17,405 bases of DNA, taken from the NCBI GenBank assembly GCA_050330055.1, contig JBHJOF010000415.1, positions 1 through 17,405 of the forward strand, read 5' to 3'. The first letter of the stretch is position 1, and each line of letters starts with the position of its first letter. Origin of the DNA: JBHJOF01 sp050330055. Lineage in GTDB: Bacteria; Pseudomonadota; Alphaproteobacteria; Kiloniellales; JAKSDN01. The notes under the pieces were generated by a model, which searched no databases, was not told where the DNA came from, and worked only from the letters and a program-made list of their open reading frames with translations. Below are positions 5,948 through 13,349 of the stretch, piece by piece. A program made the translations under genes and the position numbers.

Positions 5948-7630
5948 ATGGCCGTCATGCCGATCGAGAAGTACCAGGCCTTCCCGCCGGTCGCCCTGCC
6001 CGACCGCAAGTGGCCGGGCCGCAGCATCACCAAGGCGCCGATCTGGTGCGCCGTCGACCTGCGCGACGGCAACCAGGCGCTGGTCGAGCCGATGGACGGG
6101 GCGCGCAAGCGCCGCCTGTTCGACCTCTTGGTCAAGATGGGCTTCAAGGAGATCGAGGTCGGCTTCCCGGCCGCCTCGCAGACCGACTTCGATTTCGTGC
6201 GCGCGCTGATCGAAGAGGACCTGGTGCCTGACGACGTCACCATCCAGGTGCTGACCCAGGCCCGTCCCCACCTGATCGAGCGCAGCTTCGAGAGCCTGCA
6301 GGGCGCCAGACGCGCCATCGTGCATCTCTACAACTCGACCTCGACCCTGCAGCGCCGCGTGGTCTTCGGCCTCGACCGCAAGGGCATCGTCGACATTGCA
6401 GTCAAGGGCGCCGAGTTGATCCGCGACCTGACGCCAAGCCTGAAAGGCACCCACCTGCGCTACCAGTACTCGCCGGAGAGCTTCACCGGCACCGAGCTCG
6501 ACTTCGCCAAGGAAATTTGCGAGGCGGTCATGGCGGTCTGGCGGCCGACGCCGGCGCGCAAGGTGATCCTCAACCTGCCGGCCACCGTCGAGATGGCGAC
6601 GCCCAACGTCTATGCCGACCAGATCGAATGGTTCAGCCGCCACATCCGCGACCGCAATGCGATCGTGCTCAGCGTGCATCCGCACAACGACCGCGGCACC
6701 GGCGTGGCGGCGGCCGAGCTGGCGGTCATGGCCGGCGCCGACCGCATCGAGGGCACGCTGTTCGGCAACGGCGAGCGCACCGGCAACGTCGACCTGGTGA
6801 CCCTGGGTCTGAACCTCTTCACCCAGGGCGTCGATCCCGGCCTCGACTTCTCCGACATCGACGCGCTGCGCGCGACCGCCGAGTACTGCACCCAGTTGCC
6901 GGTGCACCAACGGCATCCCTACGCCGGCGAGCTGGTGCACACCGCCTTCTCGGGCTCGCACCAGGACGCCATCAAGAAGGGCATGGCGGCCATGAAGACC
7001 TCGAACAGCGGCCTCTGGGAGGTGCCCTACCTGCCGATCGACCCGGCCGACATCGGCCGCAGCTACGAAGCGGTGATCCGGGTCAACAGCCAGTCGGGCA
7101 AGGGCGGCATCGCCTACATCCTGGAGCGCGACCACGGCTTGCAGCCGCCGCGCGGCCTGCAGGTCGAGTTCGCCGGCATCGTGCAGGAGATCGCCGACAG
7201 CAGCGGCGCCGAGATCACGCCGGAGAAGATCTGGCAGTGCTTCGAGCAGAGCTACCTGCGGGCCGAGACGCCGCTCGCCTTCGTCGAGCACCGCAGCCGG
7301 CCCGATCCGCACGCCTCGGAGCGCCGCGAGCTGACCGCCACCGTCCGGCACCAGGGCAGGGAGCGCGAGATCACCGGCCAGGGCAGCGGCCCGATCGACG
7401 CCTTCGTCGCCGCGCTGCGCCAGGACTGCGGCTTCGAGATCCGCCTGCGTGACTATCACGAGCATGCGGTAGGCGCCGGTTCCGACGCCAAGGCCGCCGC
7501 CTACGTCGAGCTCGAGAACGGCTGCGGCACGCGGCGCTGGGGCGTCGGCCTGCACCCCAACATCGTCACCGCCTCGCTGCGCGCCATCGTCAGCGCGGCC
7601 AACCGCTTGGCGGAGCGACACGAGGCATAG
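5948..7630 (+). CDS. leuA: 2-isopropylmalate synthase, type 2 (long form)
   Basis: First committed enzyme of leucine synthesis: it condenses acetyl-CoA with 2-oxoisovalerate in the cytoplasm and is normally inhibited by leucine. The 560-residue product has the long-form layout. The TIM-barrel domain starts with the family signature VDLRDGNQALVEPM (about 36-49; Arg39 and Asp40 are the catalytic and metal residues). It continues with LYNSTS, the metal ligands HPHNDRG (His244, His246) and the glycine-rich EGTLFGNGERTGN block. The last 130 residues, including GSGPIDAFVAALRQDCGF, form the regulatory leucine-binding domain, so feedback control is probably intact. I chose the ATG at 5948 because GGGAGAGGAGTGAG lies directly before it; an ATG at 5894 has no site. 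The gene stands alone on its strand with a long leader. leuB, leuC and leuD are not here. Confidence 0.95.
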   Translation: MAVMPIEKYQAFPPVALPDRKWPGRSITKAPIWCAVDLRDGNQALVEPMDGARKRRLFDLLVKMGFKEIEVGFPAASQTDFDFVRALIEEDLVPDDVTIQVLTQARPHLIERSFESLQGARRAIVHLYNSTSTLQRRVVFGLDRKGIVDIAVKGAELIRDLTPSLKGTHLRYQYSPESFTGTELDFAKEICEAVMAVWRPTPARKVILNLPATVEMATPNVYADQIEWFSRHIRDRNAIVLSVHPHNDRGTGVAAAELAVMAGADRIEGTLFGNGERTGNVDLVTLGLNLFTQGVDPGLDFSDIDALRATAEYCTQLPVHQRHPYAGELVHTAFSGSHQDAIKKGMAAMKTSNSGLWEVPYLPIDPADIGRSYEAVIRVNSQSGKGGIAYILERDHGLQPPRGLQVEFAGIVQEIADSSGAEITPEKIWQCFEQSYLRAETPLAFVEHRSRPDPHASERRELTATVRHQGREREITGQGSGPIDAFVAALRQDCGFEIRLRDYHEHAVGAGSDAKAAAYVELENGCGTRRWGVGLHPNIVTASLRAIVSAANRLAERHEA

Positions 7631-7662
7631 CGGCAGTGTCGCAACGCCAATGCACACACTGC

Positions 7663-7753
7663 TGTCGTCCTGGGGCTTGTCCTCGGGCCCAATTGGCGTA
7701 AGAGCGTCGCAGGGATAGGGCAATAGGTCCTGGCAACACGTACCGGGACGACA
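7663..7753. repeat. REP-like palindromic element with inverted ends
   Basis: Ends TGTCGTCCTGG and CCGGGACGACA are inverted repeats over 11 bases with one mismatch; 10 bases (7661-7670 and 7746-7755) are perfect. Just inside the left end is GGGGCTTGTCCTCGGG. This resembles the 'GTCxTCCCGGGCTTGxCCCGGGA' palindromes dispersed between genes in many alphaproteobacteria. Only one copy is in the window, so its dispersal here is an inference. Confidence 0.5.
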
Positions 7754-7847
7754 GCCTTGGCTGTGGCAAGGGCGTGCATCTCCGGCATTAGGTGCGTGAC
7801 TACCGTCCCCCGGCGGTGGAGGGAACGCGCGGCCTCACCAAGCTCTT

Positions 7848-7880
7848 CCCTCCCCCTTGACGGGGCAGGGTCGGGGAGGG
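7848..7880. repeat. C-rich/G-rich palindrome, second REP-like element
   Basis: CCCTCCCC (7848-7855) and GGGGAGGG (7873-7880) pair perfectly around CTTGACGGGGCAGGGTC. The pattern CCCTCCCCCTTGA...GGGGAGGGGG is one I know as a recurrent intergenic palindrome in GC-rich alphaproteobacteria. It could slow RNA decay or act as a boundary; nothing in the sequence decides this. Confidence 0.45.
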
Positions 7881-7977
7881 GGTGTATGGTGGGATTGCTC
7901 TGCGGGATGGAACTGTACCGCCGCGCCCTATATAAGTCCGGCGAGCTTCTCCCTAGGCAGAACAGACGGACGGGCCG

Positions 7978-9330
7978 ATGCAGGCGGACGACGCCCTCGA
8001 TCTCTTGGACGGCCTCTTGAAGCAGGCCAAGGCGGCCGGCGCCGAGGCGGCCGACGCGCTCATCGTGCACGCCACGGCGCTGTCGCACGCCCAGCGGCTC
8101 GGCCAGATGGAGCGGCTGGAGAGGGAGGAAAGCCAGGACCTGGGCCTGCGCGTGCTGGTCGGCCGGCGCCAGGCGATCGTGTCCTCGACCGACATACGCC
8201 CCGGGCGCCATGGGGCGGCGCTCGCCGAGCTGGTGGAGCGCGCCGTGGCCATGGCCCGGGCGGTGCCGGAAGACCCCTACTGCGGCCTGGCCGAGCCCGG
8301 CCAGCTCGCCACCGCGATCCCGGAGATCGAGTGCTTCGATGCCGCGGAGCCGCCGCCCGAGGCCCTGATCGAACGGGCCCGGGCCTGCGAGGAGGCGGCC
8401 CGTGCCGTCGCGGGCGTGACCAACTCCGAGGGCGCCGAGGCGGGCTGGGGCCAGTCCTCTGTGGCGCTGGCGGCGAGCAACGGCTTCGGCGGGACCTATG
8501 CGGTCTCGCACCATTCCGTCGGCGTCGCCGTCTTGGCCGGCGAGGGCCTGGGCATGGAGCGCGACTACGAATTCTGCACCAAGGCCTTTGGCGCCGACCT
8601 GGACGACCCGGTCGAGATCGGCCGGCGCGCCGGCGAGCGCGCGGTCAAGCGCCTGGGGCCGCGCCGGCCCAAGACCGGCAAGGTGCCGGTGGTGTTCGAC
8701 CCGCGCGTGGCCAACTCGATGCTGCGTCACTTGGCCGGCGCCATCAACGGCACGGCGATCGCGCGCCGCACCTCGTTCCTCAAGGACCGCATGGGCCAGG
8801 AGATCTTCGCCCCCGGCATCACCATCGTCGACGATCCGCACCGCAAGCGCGGCCTGCGCTCCAAGCCCTTCGACGGCGAGGGCCTGCCGAACCGGCGCCG
8901 CGAGCTGATCGCCGACGGCAAGCTCACCACCTGGGTGCTCGACCTGCGCTCGGCGCGCCAGCTCGGCCTCGAGTCGACCGGGCACGCGGCGCGCGGCACC
9001 GCCGCGCCGCCGGGGCCGGCCACCACCAACCTCTACCTGGAGCCGGGCGAGGCCAGCCCCGAGGCGCTGATCGGCGAGATCGAGCAGGGCTTCTACGTCA
9101 CCGAGATGATGGGCATGGGGGTCAACGGCGTGACCGGCGACTACAGCCGCGGTGCCGCCGGCTTCTGGATCGAGAAGGGCGAGATCGCTTACCCGGTGAG
9201 CGAGCTGACCGTCGCCGGCAACCTCAAGGACATGTTCCGCAAGCTGACGCCTGCCAATGACCTGGTATTTCGCTACGGCACCGACGCGCCCACTCTGCGC
9301 GTTGATGGCTTGACCGTCGCGGGGGCGTAG
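7978..9330 (+). CDS. pmbA: PmbA/TldE, metalloprotease partner subunit
   Basis: PmbA (TldE) pairs with TldD to form a protease that trims unfolded peptides, known from microcin B17 maturation and CcdA antitoxin decay; most bacteria keep it for general peptide processing in the cytoplasm. The 450-residue length is typical. The zinc-binding HExxxH motif of TldD is absent, as expected for the PmbA partner. Typical features are an early segment DLGLRVLVGRRQAIVSSTD (about residues 50-68), the central KVPVVFDPRVANSMLRHL, and the C-terminal block GMGVNGVTGDYSRGAAGFW with YPVSELTVAGNLKDMF after it. The ATG at 7978 is the first start before conserved sequence, with a modest GGACGG upstream. tldD is not in the window. 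Its stop lies 15 bases from that of the convergent metallophosphatase, with no terminator seen. Confidence 0.93.
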   Translation: MQADDALDLLDGLLKQAKAAGAEAADALIVHATALSHAQRLGQMERLEREESQDLGLRVLVGRRQAIVSSTDIRPGRHGAALAELVERAVAMARAVPEDPYCGLAEPGQLATAIPEIECFDAAEPPPEALIERARACEEAARAVAGVTNSEGAEAGWGQSSVALAASNGFGGTYAVSHHSVGVAVLAGEGLGMERDYEFCTKAFGADLDDPVEIGRRAGERAVKRLGPRRPKTGKVPVVFDPRVANSMLRHLAGAINGTAIARRTSFLKDRMGQEIFAPGITIVDDPHRKRGLRSKPFDGEGLPNRRRELIADGKLTTWVLDLRSARQLGLESTGHAARGTAAPPGPATTNLYLEPGEASPEALIGEIEQGFYVTEMMGMGVNGVTGDYSRGAAGFWIEKGEIAYPVSELTVAGNLKDMFRKLTPANDLVFRYGTDAPTLRVDGLTVAGA

Positions 9331-9345
9331 GCGCCGCGCGTCGCC

Positions 9346-10335
9346 CTATTGGACCAGGCACGCCGGCAGCGAATCGCCTGACAGGAGTCCGTGCACGGCG
9401 AAGGGCTCGCGCGCCGCGGGATCGAAGGTGACGACCGCAGCGTCTACGGTCACGAAGTCACCCGGGCCGTTGAGGCGCCAGAGCTTCTGCGCGCGCCAGC
9501 CGCCGAAGCCTCGATCGAGGCAGAACTTGTTGGTGCTGCCGTGGATCAGCAGCACCGGCTTGTCGAAGCGGTCGGCCTGCTCGGTCAGGCGCTCGAGGAA
9601 GGGAAGATAGGGATTGCAGTCGGTGCGCAGAGTCTTGGTGCAAGGCTGGTTGCGCTGCGCGCGGTGCTCGATCTCGTAGGGATCGGCGTGAATGATAGCG
9701 ACCAAGCCGACGGCGCTGCTCAGCCGAGCGCGCTCGAAGGCCAAGTCGAGCCACACCAGGTTTGCCTGGTCGCGCGCGTCGACGGCATCGAGGGCTGCGG
9801 CGACGTCGGAGTTCTTGATCTCGTGGCGCCCGTTGTCGCTGCCGACGATGTGCAGCGTGACGAACAGCAGCCCTTCCCATTCCCAGTGCGCGTTTTCCGG
9901 ATAGCCGGGCGCCTGACGTCTGATGCGCCAGTCGGGAATGGACGGCAAGCCGTCGGTAAAGAAAAGCCGGCGCAGGAAGCGCAGCCGCTCCATCTCGTCG
10001 AAGCTTCCCGCCTCCTTGCGATCGCAATCGGTCCAGTCGTTGTCGCCGGGAGTGTAGAACACGCGGCCCTCGAGCAGACCATAGACGATCTTGCGCCGCT
10101 CGCTCAGCAGCGCGTCGCTGCAGGCGCCGTCGCCGGCCTTGATGTCGCCGTAGTGGATTACGAAGGGGTAGCCGCCCTTGCGGATCTGATTGCCGATGTA
10201 GGCGAGGCTCTTCACCTGGTCCTCGCCGTAGGGCATGTCGCCCAGCGCTATGAATTCAACCGGCTCGGCCCGCGCCGCTGGCGCGAGTAGCAGGCAGAGA
10301 CAAAGCACTACGACGCCTGCGAGCGGCCGGAACAT
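9346..10335 (-). CDS. Exported calcineurin-like metallophosphatase
   Basis: A 329-residue protein with a clear N-terminal signal peptide: a short basic start, a hydrophobic run (about 7-19), and a likely cut after APAARA at residue 23, so it should act in the periplasm. The mature part reads as a metallophosphoesterase: ALGDMPYG (30-37), HYGDIKAGDG (61-70), TPGDNDWTDC (95-104), IHADP and LIHGSTN later. These supply the Asp, Asn and His metal ligands, although the second motif is GDIKAG rather than the classic GDxxD. The substrate is unknown; a phosphomonoester or lipid phosphate is possible. It begins 4 bases after the lipid kinase stop on the same strand, so the two are cotranscribed and translationally coupled, pointing to a shared lipid-phosphate role. 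I chose the ATG at 10335 because the signal peptide begins there; the longer frame upstream overlaps the kinase. Confidence 0.8.
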   Translation of the reverse strand: MFRPLAGVVVLCLCLLLAPAARAEPVEFIALGDMPYGEDQVKSLAYIGNQIRKGGYPFVIHYGDIKAGDGACSDALLSERRKIVYGLLEGRVFYTPGDNDWTDCDRKEAGSFDEMERLRFLRRLFFTDGLPSIPDWRIRRQAPGYPENAHWEWEGLLFVTLHIVGSDNGRHEIKNSDVAAALDAVDARDQANLVWLDLAFERARLSSAVGLVAIIHADPYEIEHRAQRNQPCTKTLRTDCNPYLPFLERLTEQADRFDKPVLLIHGSTNKFCLDRGFGGWRAQKLWRLNGPGDFVTVDAAVVTFDPAAREPFAVHGLLSGDSLPACLVQ

Positions 10336-10339
10336 CGCA

Positions 10340-11341
10340 CTAGCGTCCTCTGTTTCGAACCGGCGGCATGACCAGGCGGAGTGCCTCGGGAAGCAGTGAG
10401 ACGCGCACCGGCAGGCGGGCCAGCAGGTCGCCGTCGCCCTGCACCGGATCGCCCGCCGGGCCCTCGATGACGATCTCGCGGGCGGCGACCAGGCGCACGT
10501 CGGGCAGATAGGGCAGACGGTCGCCGACCAGCGCCGCGCCGTAGCGCAGCGTCGCCAGGCGGCCGCCGCGCTCGAACAGCAGCGCATAGAGGCAGGGATC
10601 GGCCAGCTGCGCCTCGGGCGCCACCACGTAGCGCCCGCCGTAGTGCCGGCCGTTGGCGATGATCACCGAGGCCGCGTCGTGGGCCTTGCCGTCGATCGTC
10701 ACGCGGTAGCGCGGGAAGCCGAAGCAGGCGAGCTGGCGGGCGCTCTCCCAGACATAGGCGCCCTTGCCGATCAGGCGTTTCAAGCCCAGGTTCACATGCT
10801 CGACCACATGGGCGTCGAAGCCGGCGCCGGCCATCATGACGAAGACCCGCTCGCGCGGGCCGCCCTTGTCCTTGGCGGTGGCGTCGTGAAAGCTCGCCCG
10901 GCCCAGGCAGATCGACTGCGGCGCGCCCTCTGCCACGGTCTTCGCGATCGCGGCCGGCGTGATCGCTTGGCCGATCTCGGCCGCGAGCACGTTGGCGGTG
11001 CCGAGCGGCAGGATGGCGAGCGGCGGCAGAGGCACGCTGCCCTTGGCCGCCAGCAGGCCGTTGATCACCTCGTTCACCGTGCCGTCGCCGCCGGCAGCCA
11101 CGACCACGTCGCAGGCGCCGCTGCGCGCCGCACCGGCCAGGTCGGCGGCGTGGCCCGGCCCGCCGGTCGGCTTCAGGGTAAGGTCGCAACCGCCCGCGCG
11201 CAGCGCCGCCAGGGTCGCCTCGACCAGGCCGCGCCGGCGCTGCCCGGCCGCCGGGTTGAGGATGACGAGGACGCGCCTTTGCGCCGGCAGCGCGGCGTCG
11301 CTGGCCCTCCGTCGCGCGTCGATCGCTGCCGAATCGTGCAT
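10340..11341 (-). CDS. Diacylglycerol kinase-family lipid kinase (YegS/DgkB-like)
   Basis: A soluble kinase of the diacylglycerol/sphingosine kinase catalytic family, expected to phosphorylate a membrane lipid alcohol, most simply diacylglycerol to phosphatidic acid. The 333-residue product has the phosphate-binding NPAAG (29-33), the nucleotide loop GGDGTVNEV (84-92) and LPLGTANVLA (111-120), all in the family order and spacing, and a beta-rich C-terminal half. Start choice is uncertain: ATG at 11341 with AAGGTGA some 12 bases away, or GTG at 11356 adding five residues without a good site. It is the first gene of a two-gene unit with the exported phosphatase and diverges from the PlcP/LpxH-like gene across an AT-rich promoter region. 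If that enzyme releases diacylglycerol, this kinase would recycle it, a link that is inferred from position. Confidence 0.87.
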   Translation of the reverse strand: MHDSAAIDARRRASDAALPAQRRVLVILNPAAGQRRRGLVEATLAALRAGGCDLTLKPTGGPGHAADLAGAARSGACDVVVAAGGDGTVNEVINGLLAAKGSVPLPPLAILPLGTANVLAAEIGQAITPAAIAKTVAEGAPQSICLGRASFHDATAKDKGGPRERVFVMMAGAGFDAHVVEHVNLGLKRLIGKGAYVWESARQLACFGFPRYRVTIDGKAHDAASVIIANGRHYGGRYVVAPEAQLADPCLYALLFERGGRLATLRYGAALVGDRLPYLPDVRLVAAREIVIEGPAGDPVQGDGDLLARLPVRVSLLPEALRLVMPPVRNRGR

Positions 11342-11363
11342 TGGCCTGTCGTTCACCTTGTAC

Positions 11364-11404
11364 TTGTTTCGGTTTTGTTACGGCTCGATGAAGTTCTCAT
11401 TATA
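11364..11404 (+). promoter_or_regulatory. Divergent promoter region with an 11-base-spaced repeat
   Basis: An AT-rich gap lies between the lipid kinase and the metallophosphoesterase gene. TTGTTA (11375-11380) and ATTATA (11399-11404), 18 bases apart, could be the rightward promoter. TTGTTTC (11364-11370) and TTGTTAC (11375-11381) repeat at 11-base spacing, the 7-4-7 arrangement of a Pho box, but match its CTGTCAT consensus only poorly. Phosphate control is thus only a possibility. Confidence 0.35.
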
Positions 11405-11504
11405 AAGCTTCTAGCGGTATCTTCTTTCTTATTTCTTACACAGATTGCTGATACCTGCGAGCGACTTTGGTTATCCACAGGCGGTCGCCCGGAGTCGCGC
11501 CCTG

Positions 11505-12305
11505 ATGTACGGCAAGGTTCAAGCGGTCCGCTACCGCACGATCTGGATCTCCGACATTCACCTCGGCACGCGGGGCTGCCAGGCGGACTACCTGCTCGAC
11601 TTCCTGCGCTGCAGCGAGTCGGACTACCTCTACCTGGTTGGCGACATCGTCGACGGTTGGCGCCTCAAGAAATCCTGGTACTGGGCGCAGAGTCACAATG
11701 ACGTGGTGCAGAAGCTGCTGCGCAAGGCGCGCAAGGGCACCCGCGTAATCTACGTGCCGGGCAACCACGACGAGGCGCTGCGCGACTATGCCGGCGTGCA
11801 CTTCGGCGGCGTCTTCGTGACGCCGGAGATCGTCCACGTCACCGCCGACGGCCGCCGTCTGCTGGTCATGCACGGCGACCAGTTCGACGGCGTGATCCGC
11901 TACGCCAAGTGGCTCGCCTACCTGGGCGACCGCGCCTACAACCTGGCGCTCGCTACCAACCACTGGTTCAACCTGGCGCGCCGCCAACTCGGCTTCGGTT
12001 ACTGGTCGCTCTCCGCCTACCTCAAGAACAAAGTCAAGAACGCGGTCCAGTTTATCGACAACTTCGAGGCGGCGGTCGCCGCCGAGGCGCGCCGACGCCG
12101 GGTCGACGGCGTGGTCTGCGGCCATATCCACAAGGCCGAGATCCGCACCATCGACGGCGTGCTCTACTGCAACGACGGCGACTGGGTGGAGAGCTGCACG
12201 GCGCTGGTCGAGCATCTCGACGGCCGGCTCGAGATCGTGCACTGGGCCGAGGTGCGCGACCTGCCCGAGGCCGCGCCGGCGCACGTGGCCGCCACGGCTG
12301 GCTGA
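11505..12305 (+). CDS. LpxH/PlcP-like metallophosphoesterase
   Basis: A 266-residue cytoplasmic or membrane-edge metallophosphoesterase of the group usually labelled UDP-2,3-diacylglucosamine diphosphatase. All metal motifs are visible: SDIHLG (16-21), GDIVDGW (46-52), GNHDE (86-90), HGDQFD (123-128) and GHIHKAE (206-212). The same group contains PlcP, the phospholipase C that removes head groups from phospholipids under phosphate shortage in Sinorhizobium and marine bacteria. I favour the PlcP role because a family 4 glycosyltransferase follows 9 bases downstream, as in reported plcP-agt pairs, and many alphaproteobacteria use LpxI for the lipid A step. Length and motifs alone do not separate the two. 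The ATG at 11505 follows CCGGAG; an earlier in-frame start at 11445 lacks similarity. Confidence 0.83.
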   Translation: MYGKVQAVRYRTIWISDIHLGTRGCQADYLLDFLRCSESDYLYLVGDIVDGWRLKKSWYWAQSHNDVVQKLLRKARKGTRVIYVPGNHDEALRDYAGVHFGGVFVTPEIVHVTADGRRLLVMHGDQFDGVIRYAKWLAYLGDRAYNLALATNHWFNLARRQLGFGYWSLSAYLKNKVKNAVQFIDNFEAAVAAEARRRRVDGVVCGHIHKAEIRTIDGVLYCNDGDWVESCTALVEHLDGRLEIVHWAEVRDLPEAAPAHVAATAG

Positions 12306-12314
12306 GCTTCTCCA

Positions 12315-13349
12315 TTGCACATCCTGATCGCGACCGACGCCTGGTACCCACAGATCAACGGCGTGGTGCGCACGCTGTCGCGCGTGCGCGACGAGCTGCA
12401 GGCGCTGGGCCACCGCATCACGGTGATCGCGCCGAACGACTTCGTCTCGGTTGCCTGTCCGACCTATCCGGAGATCCGCCTGGCGCTCATGCCGGGCCGG
12501 CGTATCGCGAAGCTCACCCGGCAGGCGGCACCGCAGGCGATCCATATCGCGACCGAAGGCCCGGTCGGCCAGGCGGCACGCAGGTTCTGCATGAAGCGCG
12601 GCCTGCCCTTCACCACCTCGTTCCACACCCGCTTTCCGGAGTACATCAACGCCCGCTTCGGCATCCCGCCGAACTGGCTCTACGCCCTGCTGCGCCGCTT
12701 CCACGCGCCCTCGCGCGCGGTCATGGTGGCGACCGGGAGCCTGCGACGCGAGCTCGAGGGGCGCGGCTTCCGCCACCTGGTGCCCTGGTCGCGCGGCGTC
12801 GACACCGAGCTGTTCCGGCCGCGCGCCGAGCGGCTCTACGAGTTGGAGGCGCCGATCTTCCTCTACGTCGGCCGGGTCGCCGTCGAGAAGAACATCGAGG
12901 CTTTCCTGAAGCTCAAGCTGCGCGGCAGCAAGGTGGTGGTCGGCGACGGGCCGCAGCTTGCCTCGCTGCGCCAGGCCTATCCCGCGGTTCACTTCACCGG
13001 CGCCAAGACCGGCGAGGCGCTGGCGCGCCACTACGCCGCGGCCGACGTCTTCGTCTTTCCGAGCCGCACCGACACCTTCGGCCTGGTGCTGCTGGAGGCG
13101 CTGGCCAGCGGCCTGCCGGTTGCCGCCTATCCGGTCACCGGGCCGCTCGACCTGGTCAACGGCGCCGCCGTTGGCGTGCTCGACCAGGATCTGGCCCGGG
13201 CGGCGGAGCGCGCGCTCGCCGTCTCGCGCGACGACTGCCGCGCCTTTGCCCTGAGCTTCACCTGGCGGCGCTGCGCCGAGCAGTTCCTGGACAACCTGGC
13301 GCCCTATCCCTGCAGCCCCGAGAAGCTGACCGCGCGGGGACGGCGTTAG
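12315..13349 (+). CDS. Family 4 glycosyltransferase (Agt/MgtA-like)
   Basis: A 344-residue glycosyltransferase with the two-domain GT-B fold. The acceptor half opens DAWYPQINGVVRTL (8-21), and FHTRFPEY (103-110) is the shared motif of lipid and mannosyl transferases of this branch. The donor half has SRGVDTELFRP (159-169), YVGRVAVEKN (184-193) and FPSRTDTFGLVLLEA (248-262), in which the first acid of the usual E-x7-E motif is Asp, as in MgtA-like enzymes. With the PlcP-like gene it would attach a sugar to the released diacylglycerol; the sugar cannot be read from sequence. The start is TTG at 12315, the only start between the in-frame TGA that ends the previous gene and the conserved first strand. 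The ribosome binding site is poor, so translation is probably coupled. It overlaps the convergent GT9 gene by 4 bases. Confidence 0.88.
   Translation: MHILIATDAWYPQINGVVRTLSRVRDELQALGHRITVIAPNDFVSVACPTYPEIRLALMPGRRIAKLTRQAAPQAIHIATEGPVGQAARRFCMKRGLPFTTSFHTRFPEYINARFGIPPNWLYALLRRFHAPSRAVMVATGSLRRELEGRGFRHLVPWSRGVDTELFRPRAERLYELEAPIFLYVGRVAVEKNIEAFLKLKLRGSKVVVGDGPQLASLRQAYPAVHFTGAKTGEALARHYAAADVFVFPSRTDTFGLVLLEALASGLPVAAYPVTGPLDLVNGAAVGVLDQDLARAAERALAVSRDDCRAFALSFTWRRCAEQFLDNLAPYPCSPEKLTARGRR

Larger units (their letters stand above)
7631..7977. other. Non-coding gap rich in inverted repeats between leuA and pmbA
   Basis: No convincing gene. Besides the two repeat elements listed separately, GCAGTGT (7633-7639) pairs with ACACTGC (7656-7662), and ACGCCAAT (7644-7651) pairs with ATTGGCGT (7692-7699). 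These interleave with each other and with the 91-bp element, so transcripts could fold in more than one way. The first hairpin starts three bases after the leuA stop but lacks a T-run. A TATATAA stretch near 7930-7936 might belong to the pmbA promoter. Confidence 0.5.

Noticed and set aside
7633..7662. Terminator directly after leuA
   Set aside because: The stem GCAGTGT/ACACTGC has a long 16-base loop and no T-run.
5591..7723. Open minus-strand frame of 710 codons opposite leuA
   Set aside because: It is a shadow of leuA: low-complexity product, no family features, and leuA is certain.
11505..12305. Confident lpxH assignment
   Set aside because: Motifs fit both LpxH and PlcP, and the neighbouring glycosyltransferase points to PlcP, so no symbol is given.
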